A DNA stretch of 64,000 nucleotides from Chloropicon primus (taxonomy: Eukaryota > Chlorophyta > Chloropicophyceae > Chloropicales > Chloropicaceae): positions 496,001-560,000 of the forward strand of contig CP060763.1 in assembly GCA_023205875.1 (NCBI GenBank), in the 5' to 3' direction. This document shows positions 27,788 to 36,696 of this stretch, piece by piece (position 1 is the first letter of the stretch; each line of letters opens with the position of its first letter). Below the pieces are notes generated by a model. The model saw only the letters and a program-made list of their open reading frames with translations. It was not told where the DNA came from and did no database searches. Made by a program: the position numbers and the translations under genes.

Positions 27788-28960
27788 CTACTGCCTTCGC
27801 TTCCTCTTGCGGAAGGAGATCTTCCCTGTTGGCTTCGTGTCGCACGAGCTCGCCAGCCTCTTGACGAGGTCCTCCTTCTTGCCAGAGGTCCGAAAGCCGC
27901 GGCTCTTGGCCATTTCTCGTAGCTCCCGGACCGTGAGCTTGGCCATCTTGCCGAGCTCAAGGGTTGACTCCTCGACGAGGGCGATGTGCTCGACGTTCCT
28001 CTTCTCGCCGGCGGCCAGTTTCTCCAAGGCGGCGTCGAGGGCCGAGGCCGGCGCCTCGGGAGCGCAGCGACTGACGAAGGGCTGGTGGGGCTTCGCCTGG
28101 CGAAGCTTGGACTTGCGATCGGCCGAGAGATTGCTCCCCTTTCCGAGGACCTGGCAGGTGGGGCAAGCGTAGCACGTCCGGCCCCCCATGTCCCACGTGC
28201 TTATCCTCGTCCCGCACCTTCCGCACGAGGAGTGGTTGTAAATGTACCGCCTCGTCCAGGGCTCCGGCAGGCCCTCCTCCGGGTCCACGGTGAGGATGCT
28301 GCCCGTCTCGAAGCCTCTGAGGAGGAGCTCCTTCGATATTTCCCAAATCGTCGTGAAGGACTCGTAGTCTATGGACGCGCCCGGGGTCTCGGGGTGAACG
28401 CCCGCTTTGAACAGGACCTCTGCCCTGTAAATATTTCCCAAGCCGGCGATGACGCTTTGGTCCATGAGGAGCATGCCCACCGACTTCCTCGACGTTTTGA
28501 ACGCCTCCCAGACCAGGTTCTTGTCAGCGTCATCCCTCAGAGGATCCTGACCGAGGCTCCTCCTCTTCTTCTCGTAAAGGTCCAGCCCACCGTGGTTGAC
28601 GGTCATGGCGGACAAGTGCGCCACGAGGCCGTCCTTCTCGTTCACCAGCTCGAGCCTCGTGTTCTTCGTGGCCTCCAGGGTCCCCCTCGTCGCCGTCTTG
28701 AACTGGCCACTCATGCCAAAGTGAACGTGAACCACCGTGGTCGCGTCCTTGCCCGAGGGCGATTGCTTCGAGGGCTGCTGGTCACTCCAAAAGTAGAACA
28801 GGTTCTTGCCAATGGCTTCGATCCTTGCGAGTGTTTTCATATTGATGAGCTTTGCTCCTAGTGCGAACCTCCCATTGGGTGAATTGGCTTGAAACACTTT
28901 CCCGAGCAAGATCTTCCTGTGCCTGTGAGCGACCCTGTGCACGCCGTGTCCCTCCACCAT
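27788..28960 (-). CDS. Fpg/Nei-family DNA glycosylase with Val2 and a C-terminal SAP domain
   Basis: Single exon, 390 residues, ATG at 28960. Base-excision-repair glycosylase/AP-lyase of the H2TH type. The chain starts M-V-E-G-H-G-V-H-R: the usual catalytic Pro2 is Val, as in vertebrate NEIL3, while Glu3 is kept. Other landmarks: 'VHVHFGMSGQFKT', the H2TH helix region 'LLMDQSVIAGLGNIYRAEVL', and a zinc finger 'CGRCGTRISTWDMGGRTCYACPTCQ' given in part as 'CGRC...CPTC' (about 250-273). The tail is basic and ends with a SAP-type DNA-binding motif ('LTVRELREMAKSRGF', about 345-375). The overall pattern MxEGHxxHRxA is nearest bacterial/plant Nei2-like enzymes, so Val2 may be a secondary change. 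Nuclear or organellar location is not clear. Divergent from the giant coiled-coil gene, with a telomere-like repeat between. Confidence 0.9.
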   Translation of the reverse strand: MVEGHGVHRVAHRHRKILLGKVFQANSPNGRFALGAKLINMKTLARIEAIGKNLFYFWSDQQPSKQSPSGKDATTVVHVHFGMSGQFKTATRGTLEATKNTRLELVNEKDGLVAHLSAMTVNHGGLDLYEKKRRSLGQDPLRDDADKNLVWEAFKTSRKSVGMLLMDQSVIAGLGNIYRAEVLFKAGVHPETPGASIDYESFTTIWEISKELLLRGFETGSILTVDPEEGLPEPWTRRYIYNHSSCGRCGTRISTWDMGGRTCYACPTCQVLGKGSNLSADRKSKLRQAKPHQPFVSRCAPEAPASALDAALEKLAAGEKRNVEHIALVEESTLELGKMAKLTVRELREMAKSRGFRTSGKKEDLVKRLASSCDTKPTGKISFRKRKRRQ

Positions 28961-29016
28961 GGCTCTCGAGTTGTGTTGGTGTTGGTTGGTTCCCCTCCCT
29001 CCACGTCCCTCCTGGA

Positions 29017-29049
29017 TTTTAGGTTTTAGGGTTTAGGTTTTAGGGTTTT
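29017..29049 (+). repeat. Interstitial telomere-like repeat (TTTTAGGG/TTTAGG)
   Basis: About four and a half units of TTTTAGG(G)/TTTAGG in the 152-bp gap between two divergent genes. On the other strand it reads AAACCCTAAA, the plant 'telo-box' promoter element. It is too short and degenerate for a telomere end. Confidence 0.75.
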
Positions 29050-29112
29050 TCCCAAACCTTTTCAAACCTTGAAGGACAGATAGGGGAGCAGGAGGACGAG
29101 GCCCGGGCCAAG

Positions 29113-32100
29113 ATGGAAGACCGAGAGGGAGGGCCACGAACCCCTGCGGGGTCCAGGAGGACCATCCCTCTGATCCACTCCCCTCTTGGAGAAAGGAACG
29201 GGACGCCGTCTTCGTCATCTTTTTTCAAAGCCAAGGTGAAGACGGGGTTGGCCTACGACAAGTATTCTAACTCTGCGAGTGCTTCTTCTACGGCAACGAG
29301 GTACCACTCGTTATGGAGGGAGGCCGAGGACAGGGCAGCAGCACTGAGCGAGCAGCTGAAGATGCTGAGGGACAAGGACAAGGAGACGAGGGAGGACGTT
29401 GAGATGCAGAGGAAGCTGCTGAGAAAAGCTGCATCAGAGGTGAAGGTGGAGGTGGTGAGCATGCAGCAGGCCTTGAAGGATAAGGAGAACGAGCTCGAAG
29501 CTGCCAGGAAGGAAGCGGAGGAGGCCAGGACAAACCAAGGGAACCTCGAGAGCGACATCAAGCGGTACGAGGACAGGGTGGAAGATCTTGCCTCCGCTTT
29601 GAGAGGCGAGAAGGAAAGAGTGAAAGATCTAGCTGTCTTCGAGGAAGAGGTCAAGGTGTTGGAAACGCAGTCCGCGAAGCTCTACTCAGAAAAGGTGGTC
29701 ACCCTGGAGCAGAGCCTGGAGGACTTGTCACGCAAGCTCAACGACCTGTCTGCAGCTGAGCTCGAGGAGCCCTACCCGCAGGAAATGAAGTCGAACCACA
29801 TTTGGCAGCAGGCAACCAACGCAGCCAAAGCGAGGTCGAGAGGGCAGAGAGCAGCTGCTTTCGCGGGCCAGGCCAAGGCCGAAGCTCGCGTCTCGGCCCT
29901 GCAAAGGGAACTGGACTCCCAGATCCGAAGGAACTTGGGCCTGGAGAAGGAGGTCCGAGTCGCGAGGCTCAGGTCCTCGAGCACGGAGGAGAAATTAGAA
30001 GAGGAAGGGAAAAACCTGCTGACCTTGAGTCAGGAGCTCGAGGGGATGTCGAAGAAGTTTCAGGAGACGGAAGCAAAGTGCACAGACACGTCAGAGAGCT
30101 TCAACGCCTTTGTGGGGAAGACGAAGGAGCTGGCCGGCAGCCTCCTTTCTGAGATTGAGCCCATTGAAGCAGAAGAAGATTACGAGATTTCGTCCGCGAA
30201 TGACAGCGAAGGTGAGGACGGGGGTGAGGAGGACGGCCAATACAATGCAGCGTTCTCGTTTCTCGCGAGTGCTGTGCGGAAGTACAAAGCCGCGATGAAG
30301 TACACGAAAGCCTCCAGTAGAGCTCAATTGCAAGCTAGGGAGGTGGCCTTGAACGAGGTGAGGGAGGAGAGGGAGATCCACAGGAAGCAGATAAAGGATC
30401 TCAAAACCGGCGCCTCAGACCTTGAACGATTGAACGAGCAGCTTGAGGAAAAGGTGGACGACTTGGAGGCGCTGCTTGCTGCTACAACAAGCGCAAAGGA
30501 GAAGTCCATTGCGAGCGCTCAGCAAGACTTGGAAACGTCGAGGAAGGACGCCACTGATCTCATGGAGAGGACCGAAATGCTGGAAGATGAAAACCAGTCC
30601 CTGGTCACCAAGATCAGATCGCTGGAGGAGAAGCTGAGTGGGGAGAGGGCGAGCATGGAAACGTCGAGGAAGGACGCCACTGATCTCACGGAGAGGACCG
30701 AAATGCTGGAAGATGAAAACCAGTCCCTGGTCACCAAGATCAGATCGCTGGAGGAGAAGCTGAGTGGGGAGAGGGCAAGCATGGAAACGTCGAGGAAGGA
30801 CGCCACTGATCTCATGGAGAGGACCGAAATGCTGGAAGATGAAAACCAGTCCCTGGTCACCAAGATCAGATCGCTGGAGGAGAAGCTGAGTGGGGAGAGG
30901 GCAAGCATGGAAACGTCGAGGAAGGACGCCACTGATCTCATGGAGAGGACCATAATGCTGGAAGATGAAAACCAGTCCCTGGTCACCAAGATCAGATCGC
31001 TGGAGGAGAAGCTGAGTGGGGAGAGGGCAAGCATGGAAACGTCGAGGAAGGACGCCACTGATCTCATGGAGAGGACCATAATGCTGGAAGATGAAAACCA
31101 GTCCCTGGTCACCAAGATCAGATCGCTGGAGGAGAAGCTGAGTGGGGAGAGGGCAAGCATGGAAACGTCAAGGAAGGACGCCACTGATCTCATGGAGAGG
31201 ACCGAAATGCTGGAAGATGAAAACCAGTCCCTGGTCACCAAGATCAGATCGCTGGAGGAGAAGCTGAGTGGGGAGAGGGCGAGCATGGAAACGTCGAGGA
31301 AGGACGCCACTGATCTCATGGAGAGGACCGAAATGCTGGAAGATGAAAACCAGTCCCTGGTCACCAAGATCAGATCGCTGGAGGAGAAGCTGAGTGGGGA
31401 GAGGGCGAGCATAGCCAAGCTACAGAGTTCAACATTTTCAGAACAGAAAACAATCGCATTGTTGCAGCAAGAGCGTGACGAATCAGCGCAGAAGCTCGAG
31501 GACATCACACAGTCTTACGAGATAGAACGCTCTGACCTGGAGAACAGAAACGAGGAACTAGAGACACAAAAGGCGAAGCTCGAGGAAGTCGTGTCTTCCC
31601 AGTCCAGCGAAATCAAAGCAGCAGAGGCGTTGAGCATATCCTTGCGGCGGGAGTTTGAGAACCATGTTCGGGGCAGTGGAAAGAAAATGCAGCTTGCTGA
31701 AGAGAGCCTCGCGAGATACAAGGTCTCTCTGGAAGCGTCGCAAGAAGAAGCCAAGAACTTGCGATCGTCCAATGAACGACTAAACAGGTCCGTCGAAGGA
31801 ATCAAGACGAGGTTGGAGGGATCTATTTTGGAGGGTTCGGACAGGGAGAAGCATAGGCAATCCCTTCGGGATCTCTCCGACGCGCTGAAGAGCCAGATCA
31901 AAAATTTGGAGGAAGAGCTGGCAAGCAAAGATTTCGAGCTCCAGGACTCCCGGGCCGCTCAAGCAGACCTTGAGAGCAAGGTCAAGAGCTCCGCCGCAAA
32001 AATTGAGGAAGGCAAGGCGAAGATTCAAGAACTCAGCAACGAGATGAGTCAGCTGAGGGAGCGAGCTGGAGGGACAAGCACAGAGCGTGACGAGCTCATG

Positions 32101-33585
32101 GGGGACATTGCACACCTGGAGGCTTCGGTTAGATCCACGAAGGAATCCCTTGCCTCGGAGCAGCAAGCGAGTTCGAAGCAGAGCATCGAGATCGAGAAAC
32201 TGAAGGCTCACATCAGCGCGCTCGAGATTGAAGTGGAAAAGTACATCGAGCTGCTGACCCGCAGCAACTCCGACAAGGCGACCTACGAGGAGAAGTTTGG
32301 AGACCTGAAGGAACATTTATCGGAAGTAGAAGACGAGAAGGAGACGTACAATGAGCAGATCGGCATACTGAAGGAGAGTCTGGATCACAAGAATGAGCAG
32401 ATCAAGCTTTACGGCATTTCTTGCAGGGACATTCTCGTGCAGATCAAGGAATCGATTTCTCTGGCCTTCGGCGACCAGTTCCCTGGGGTGGTTAGCGGAG
32501 TTCACCTGGACGCCACTGACGGCGAGGCTGGCGGTTTTGATTTTGACGCGGAAGCGTACATCAGCATGAAGAAGCTCTGCGGCGAGGTCTTCCCCATCCT
32601 CAAGAGCCGGATGGATGACGACAAGGAGAGCATGAAGCAGATGAGGCAAGGTGTGGAGAACCTGAAGAGGGACTTGGGGCAATTGATGGCGAGGGAGACG
32701 GAACTCAAGAATAAGCTCGCCAAGCTCCAGGACGAGAGCTTCCGTTGCAAGGAGGAGCGTGACAATTCGGTGGGGTCCACGGAGATCCTTCAAGCCCAGA
32801 TCGCGGAGCTCAAGAGAGTGCTAGAGGAGACTGCGATGAAATCCACGGAGAGCGAAACCGAATTGCAGCGCAAGAACGCAGAGTTGGCTCACCTGAACGA
32901 GGACCTGGAGATGGCTCGGAGCCACAGGAAGGAAGTCAACAAGGTCGTGAACATGTTCCAAGAGGCCGAGAGGCACTTCTCGAGGCATTTCCTGGAGATG
33001 GAGAAGCAACTGGGCAAGATCAAAACCGGTGCCGAGAAGTTTGAAAACGTTACGAGGAACGTCAGGCAAAAGTCGGAGCTGCGCTCCATGGTGGATGAGA
33101 TCAGGCATCTCCAAGACCTATGCACCCACCAAAGAAATCTTATCGCGAGGTACGGCAGCCTCAGCGAGGAGTTTGGGATGATGGACGAGCACCACTCCGA
33201 GGTTTACGGGGAGATTGTGCAGCTCCAGCAAGAGTTGCGGTCCTGCAGCGAGGCATTCCAGGAGGGGAGTGCCGGCCGAATGGTGAAGTCGTCCTCAAAC
33301 GTCGGAAGGAAGAACAGGCCCTGGTGGCAGACTGTCCTAACCCTCCCCATCCGACTTCTCCCAGCTGTGGCGATGATCGCGTCGAGCAGGAAATCCAAGG
33401 AATTGCGCGAGAAGGCTGTGCAGCTCTTCCTCAAGGGCGGGCATAGCACCGCGGGGGCTCAGAGCCCTGTTGTGGAGAAAAAGCCTCTCGGCGCCAAGCC
33501 GTACCTCAACGGTTCTCCCAGCAAGTTTGATTTTTCTGTACCCAGGAATAGGGTGCTCATGCCAAACAAGGAGGAGGAGGAGTGA
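29113..33585 (+). CDS. Giant coiled-coil protein with seven 42-residue hexaheptad repeats
   Basis: Single exon, 1490 residues, ATG at 29113. A ~75-residue basic/Ser head precedes one of the longest coiled coils possible here, broken by an acidic stretch near 355-375. Residues about 473-766 are seven tandem copies of a 42-residue unit (six heptads: 'ETSRKDATDLMERTEMLEDE' then 'NQSLVTKIRSLEEKLSGERA'), almost identical at DNA level. A conserved-looking non-repeat part lies at about 1110-1180 ('GISCRDILVQIKESISLAFG', 'KKLCGEVFPILKSRMDD'). Near the C-terminus, 'WWQTVLTLPIRLLPAVAMIA' is a single hydrophobic patch followed by a basic helix, possibly a tail anchor, so a golgin-, nuclear-envelope- or basal-body-tether-like role can be imagined. 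No family is recognised. Confidence 0.85.
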   Translation: MEDREGGPRTPAGSRRTIPLIHSPLGERNGTPSSSSFFKAKVKTGLAYDKYSNSASASSTATRYHSLWREAEDRAAALSEQLKMLRDKDKETREDVEMQRKLLRKAASEVKVEVVSMQQALKDKENELEAARKEAEEARTNQGNLESDIKRYEDRVEDLASALRGEKERVKDLAVFEEEVKVLETQSAKLYSEKVVTLEQSLEDLSRKLNDLSAAELEEPYPQEMKSNHIWQQATNAAKARSRGQRAAAFAGQAKAEARVSALQRELDSQIRRNLGLEKEVRVARLRSSSTEEKLEEEGKNLLTLSQELEGMSKKFQETEAKCTDTSESFNAFVGKTKELAGSLLSEIEPIEAEEDYEISSANDSEGEDGGEEDGQYNAAFSFLASAVRKYKAAMKYTKASSRAQLQAREVALNEVREEREIHRKQIKDLKTGASDLERLNEQLEEKVDDLEALLAATTSAKEKSIASAQQDLETSRKDATDLMERTEMLEDENQSLVTKIRSLEEKLSGERASMETSRKDATDLTERTEMLEDENQSLVTKIRSLEEKLSGERASMETSRKDATDLMERTEMLEDENQSLVTKIRSLEEKLSGERASMETSRKDATDLMERTIMLEDENQSLVTKIRSLEEKLSGERASMETSRKDATDLMERTIMLEDENQSLVTKIRSLEEKLSGERASMETSRKDATDLMERTEMLEDENQSLVTKIRSLEEKLSGERASMETSRKDATDLMERTEMLEDENQSLVTKIRSLEEKLSGERASIAKLQSSTFSEQKTIALLQQERDESAQKLEDITQSYEIERSDLENRNEELETQKAKLEEVVSSQSSEIKAAEALSISLRREFENHVRGSGKKMQLAEESLARYKVSLEASQEEAKNLRSSNERLNRSVEGIKTRLEGSILEGSDREKHRQSLRDLSDALKSQIKNLEEELASKDFELQDSRAAQADLESKVKSSAAKIEEGKAKIQELSNEMSQLRERAGGTSTERDELMGDIAHLEASVRSTKESLASEQQASSKQSIEIEKLKAHISALEIEVEKYIELLTRSNSDKATYEEKFGDLKEHLSEVEDEKETYNEQIGILKESLDHKNEQIKLYGISCRDILVQIKESISLAFGDQFPGVVSGVHLDATDGEAGGFDFDAEAYISMKKLCGEVFPILKSRMDDDKESMKQMRQGVENLKRDLGQLMARETELKNKLAKLQDESFRCKEERDNSVGSTEILQAQIAELKRVLEETAMKSTESETELQRKNAELAHLNEDLEMARSHRKEVNKVVNMFQEAERHFSRHFLEMEKQLGKIKTGAEKFENVTRNVRQKSELRSMVDEIRHLQDLCTHQRNLIARYGSLSEEFGMMDEHHSEVYGEIVQLQQELRSCSEAFQEGSAGRMVKSSSNVGRKNRPWWQTVLTLPIRLLPAVAMIASSRKSKELREKAVQLFLKGGHSTAGAQSPVVEKKPLGAKPYLNGSPSKFDFSVPRNRVLMPNKEEEE
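30529..31410 (+). repeat. Seven tandem 126-bp coding repeats
   Basis: 882 bp = 7 x 126. Copies differ at only a few bases: copy 1 begins Leu instead of Met, copy 2 has Thr for Met at position 12, and copies 4 and 5 have Ile for Glu at position 16. Each copy equals six heptads, so gain or loss of a copy keeps both reading frame and coiled-coil register. Confidence 0.97.
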
Positions 33586-33887
33586 GTGATGAAGCGGTTG
33601 ACCTGCAAGCGTACGGCCTCTGGCACATACCCTGCAACAAACGAAAACAAAAAACAAAAAGTCGTTGTCGTGTCGTTGTATATATCAATATTGTTTCTTT
33701 TTGTACGAAAGTGGAGCACCGATCACGCCCCCCCACCCCCCACCTTGCACTCTTCCCTCTTCGGAGTGATCCTGATCCCCACCTCGCAAGACCCCGGGCC
33801 ATGGCCTCTCTCTCACTCTGCTTTGCCAGGTCACCAAGAGAGAGGAGAGAGAGAGAGAGAGGAGGAAGAGAGTTAGAGAAGAACACG
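33586..33887. other. Intergenic/leader region with GA tract
   Basis: 302 bp. T/G-rich with TTGTATATAT and TTTTGTACG soon after the coiled-coil stop (likely 3' end), then C-rich, then a (GA)n tract at about 33839-33861 just ahead of the next ATG. An in-frame upstream ATG at 33801 could lengthen the next protein (see that entry). Confidence 0.5.
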
Positions 33888-34757
33888 ATGTCGAAAGCGA
33901 TTGCAGGAGCTCTGCCAAAGATATTGGGCGTTATCGGTGCCGGCCAGATGGGTGCTGGGATCGCCCAACTCGCAGCGATGAATGGTTTTCGAGTCCTTCT
34001 GCAAGACGTGAGCGATGACGCACTGAGCAGGGGAATGAGCGGAATTGAGAAGTCCCTCTCGAGGTTCGTCAAGAAGGGCACGATCTCGGAGGAGGCCGCC
34101 AAGGCGTCCTTCGAGCAAATCGCGCCCAAGAGAGACCTGGAGTCCTTCGCCGAGGTCGATTTCGTGGTCGAGGCCGTGAAAGAATGCGAAACTTTGAAGC
34201 AAGATATCTTTGGATCCCTGGACCGGATCACCAGACCGGAAGCTATCCTTGCCTCCAACACGAGCTCCATCTCGATCACGAGGATTGCGAATGCGACGAG
34301 TAGGCCGGAGCTCGTCGTGGGAATGCACTTCATGAACCCCCCACCCATCATGAAGCTGGTGGAGCTCATCAGAGGAATGCAGACGTCCGACGAGGCGTTC
34401 CTGAGGGCAGAGACCTTTGCAGAGGCCCTGGGGAAGACGGTTTGCAGGTCAGAGGACCGCCCTGGGTTCATAGTGAATAGAATATTGATGCCCATGATTA
34501 ACGAATCGTTCGTGGCGCTGATGGAGGGGGTCGGTACGCCGGAGGACATCGATGCCGGCATGAAGCTCGGGACAAACCAACCTATGGGACCCCTCGCGCT
34601 GGCTGACTTCATAGGACTGGACACCTGCTTGTCCATCATGAGGGTTCTCCATGACGGTCTGGGTGACACCAAGTACAGGCCTTGCCCCCTTTTAGTGCAG
34701 TACGTTGACGCCGGCTGGCTCGGAAAGAAGACTGGAAGAGGAGTCTATCACTATTAA
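33888..34757 (+). CDS. 3-hydroxyacyl-CoA (3-hydroxybutyryl-CoA) dehydrogenase, single-domain type
   Basis: Single exon, 289 residues from the ATG at 33888. NAD-dependent oxidation of L-3-hydroxyacyl-CoA (beta-oxidation) or the reverse step. Rossmann start 'GVIGAGQMGAGIAQLA' with acidic 'LLQDV' strand end; catalytic region 'SNTSSISITRIA' and 'GMHFMNPPPIMKLVEL' (the His of MHF is the catalytic base); C-terminal dimer domain 'DRPGFIVNRILMPMINE', 'MGPLALADFIGLD', 'GWLGKKTGRGVYHY'. The length fits the bacterial HbdA/FadB2 type without a hydratase fusion. An ATG 29 codons upstream in frame (33801) would add MASLSLCFARSPR plus a GA-encoded Arg/Glu run; this could be a mitochondrial presequence, so two isoforms are possible. 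No C-terminal PTS1 peroxisome signal is seen. Confidence 0.93.
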   Translation: MSKAIAGALPKILGVIGAGQMGAGIAQLAAMNGFRVLLQDVSDDALSRGMSGIEKSLSRFVKKGTISEEAAKASFEQIAPKRDLESFAEVDFVVEAVKECETLKQDIFGSLDRITRPEAILASNTSSISITRIANATSRPELVVGMHFMNPPPIMKLVELIRGMQTSDEAFLRAETFAEALGKTVCRSEDRPGFIVNRILMPMINESFVALMEGVGTPEDIDAGMKLGTNQPMGPLALADFIGLDTCLSIMRVLHDGLGDTKYRPCPLLVQYVDAGWLGKKTGRGVYHY

Positions 34758-34836
34758 AAATTCTCCTTCGAATATACGACTGATGTTTTTGCTCTTGACG
34801 ACCCCGAGTGGATCCAGCCCGTGCTTCGCGCGCTGA

Positions 34837-36696
34837 TCACACGTCAGAAGGAGCGAGCTGCTTCCATTTCGCGGCAACGAGAAGCATGCTGAGCCCCGTG
34901 ATCACAAAGCAGGAGGTCAGAGGGACGAAGCCCGTGTGCGAATGCGTTGAGCTGTACACGTATCCCGCGATCGTGGGGGCCAGAATCCGACCGGCGGAAC
35001 CAGCAGACGCGAGATTTCCCATCCATATCCCCTGCTGCTCCTTGGACAAGACTTTTGAGAGGGCCGACACCACGACCGTCTGGGACAGGGGGTACCCGAG
35101 GCCCCACACCATTCCCACGCCGATCTCGAAGCGAGCGAGAGACATCTCGCGGTCGAGGCCTTCGCCATCGTGGGGGTCCAGGGTCAGCCCGAGGCCTGCG
35201 AGGATGAAGCCCAGACCGAGGAGCAGGGTGCTTCGATCTGGGAAATGCCCGCTGAGGTAATACACCCCGGCAAACACGATCAGGCCAAAGACGCCGATGA
35301 CAGTGAAGGTGATCGAAACCCGAAAGGGTGCGCCGTCCGCTCGCCACACCTTCTGGCTCGTGGACCCCGTGTACAAGTAAGAGATGATGTACGTGGACAG
35401 CGTCTCCAGCGTGGCGAGCACGGCGCGAACGGTGAAGTTCAGTAGAATGAAAATCACCACGATCCCGGGGACGTCAAGCAATTTCCTGAGGGAGGACGAC
35501 GAGCCCCCCTTCCCCGCGGCTTCCGCTGGGCCCCCGGGCGCCATGGCCTCCGTCTCCTGCGCGGCCTCCGCCTCTCGAGCCAAGGACTCCGTGCTCTCCG
35601 ACTTCTCCAACTGCATCAGGTACGGCTGAGAGGAGTTGTGGTACTTTGACCGTCCCAAACTTCTTCTCTCGCTGTTCGTCTGGTGCCCGGCCTCCGGGTC
35701 GAACAAGGTGTTTGGCACCGTCAGCAGGACGACGATACCGACCGCGTACGCGACAGTGAGCACAAACCCCGGAAGGTTGTACTTCGTGAGGCTCAGGGAC
35801 GCGATGCCGCCAAAGTCGATCATGCTGATGAAGGCCGTCAGCGTGAAGCCGGCGTACTGGAGCGCACACAGGATCGCAATGTAAGGCCCTCGCTCGGCTT
35901 TGCTCGTTTGCTTCGCGATGTACGCCCTGCCGACCCCGAGGACGGACGCCCCCACCCCCAACATCGTCCTGGAGGCCACGATCATGAACGTGGGGGAGAG
36001 AAACCCGTTCACGTGAACGTAAGAGGCGTACGTGTAGAGGAGATTGCAAATCGCGCAGATCGCCATCGAGAACAGGAGGACCTCGCCCGTGTTCCTCTGG
36101 TCCATCCAGTACCCGTAGACCGGCGCGGCGAGCAGGCGGCCTGCGCTGAAGCCGGCGTTGGCGACGCCCACCGCGCTCGACGTCCCACCGAATTTTGAAA
36201 GGTACCCTTGCAGCGTCGGGAGCACCAAGCCCCTGTTTCCGTCCCCCACCAGGACGATGAAGCAGATGAAGACCATCGAGACCCGGCGCCTCGCCCCCTC
36301 CCCGCCCAGCCTCGCCCAGCCGCCCAGCCGGCCCCCTTCCCGCTCCCCGAGCAGAGGATCGACCAGGTCCGTGGGTCTCAGACTACCTTTCCTGTCGAAG
36401 AAAGCGGCCCTCCAGGACCCGCCGAACCGGGGGGGCGAGGGGCACGGCGTGTCCGCCGCGGCCCTGGAAGCATCGTCCCGAGCGTGTTGAGCGCCCGTCG
36501 CCCACGCCCACCTCCCTCGGGGCCTCTCTTCCTCCCCTCCGCCTCCGAGACGATGGTAAGGGTCTTCGTCCCCAGCCTCACCAAGACTCCACTCCTCGAT
36601 CTCTCCGTCACCTCGCGGCGGCGTCCTCCCCCCGCGACCGCCGTCCTCCTCACCGACCAACTCCCGGACGACCATCAACCCGCTCTCCAGACTCAT
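34837..36696 (-). CDS. Major facilitator superfamily transporter, MFSD8/CLN7-like
   Basis: Single exon, 619 residues from the ATG at 36696. A long N-terminal tail (1-135) is Gly/Glu/Arg-rich and ends with an acidic dileucine-like 'DLVDPLLGE', a vacuole/lysosome sorting type. Twelve hydrophobic segments follow in two blocks of six, split by a polar loop of ~80 residues (about 350-430). The first block opens 'VSMVFICFIVLVGDGNRGLVLPTLQGYL' (cited in part: 'GLVLPTLQGYLSKFG') and contains an MFS loop 'GYWMDQRNTGEVLLFS'. The pattern is nearest the CLN7/MFSD8 and SPX-MFS group, which reside in lysosomes or vacuoles; the substrate cannot be told. The first ATG may be too early: the tail overlaps, on the other strand, the start of a decayed propeller gene. 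Confidence 0.8.
   Translation of the reverse strand: MSLESGLMVVRELVGEEDGGRGGRTPPRGDGEIEEWSLGEAGDEDPYHRLGGGGEEERPRGRWAWATGAQHARDDASRAAADTPCPSPPRFGGSWRAAFFDRKGSLRPTDLVDPLLGEREGGRLGGWARLGGEGARRRVSMVFICFIVLVGDGNRGLVLPTLQGYLSKFGGTSSAVGVANAGFSAGRLLAAPVYGYWMDQRNTGEVLLFSMAICAICNLLYTYASYVHVNGFLSPTFMIVASRTMLGVGASVLGVGRAYIAKQTSKAERGPYIAILCALQYAGFTLTAFISMIDFGGIASLSLTKYNLPGFVLTVAYAVGIVVLLTVPNTLFDPEAGHQTNSERRSLGRSKYHNSSQPYLMQLEKSESTESLAREAEAAQETEAMAPGGPAEAAGKGGSSSSLRKLLDVPGIVVIFILLNFTVRAVLATLETLSTYIISYLYTGSTSQKVWRADGAPFRVSITFTVIGVFGLIVFAGVYYLSGHFPDRSTLLLGLGFILAGLGLTLDPHDGEGLDREMSLARFEIGVGMVWGLGYPLSQTVVVSALSKVLSKEQQGIWMGNLASAGSAGRILAPTIAGYVYSSTHSHTGFVPLTSCFVITGLSMLLVAAKWKQLAPSDV

Noticed and set aside
30529-31410. 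CRISPR or satellite array
   Set aside because: The repeats are contiguous without spacers and lie fully inside one open reading frame in coiled-coil register.
30519-31508. Antisense frame over the 126-bp repeats (Ser/Leu-rich, repetitive)
   Set aside because: Mirror of the coding repeats; no start context or domain.
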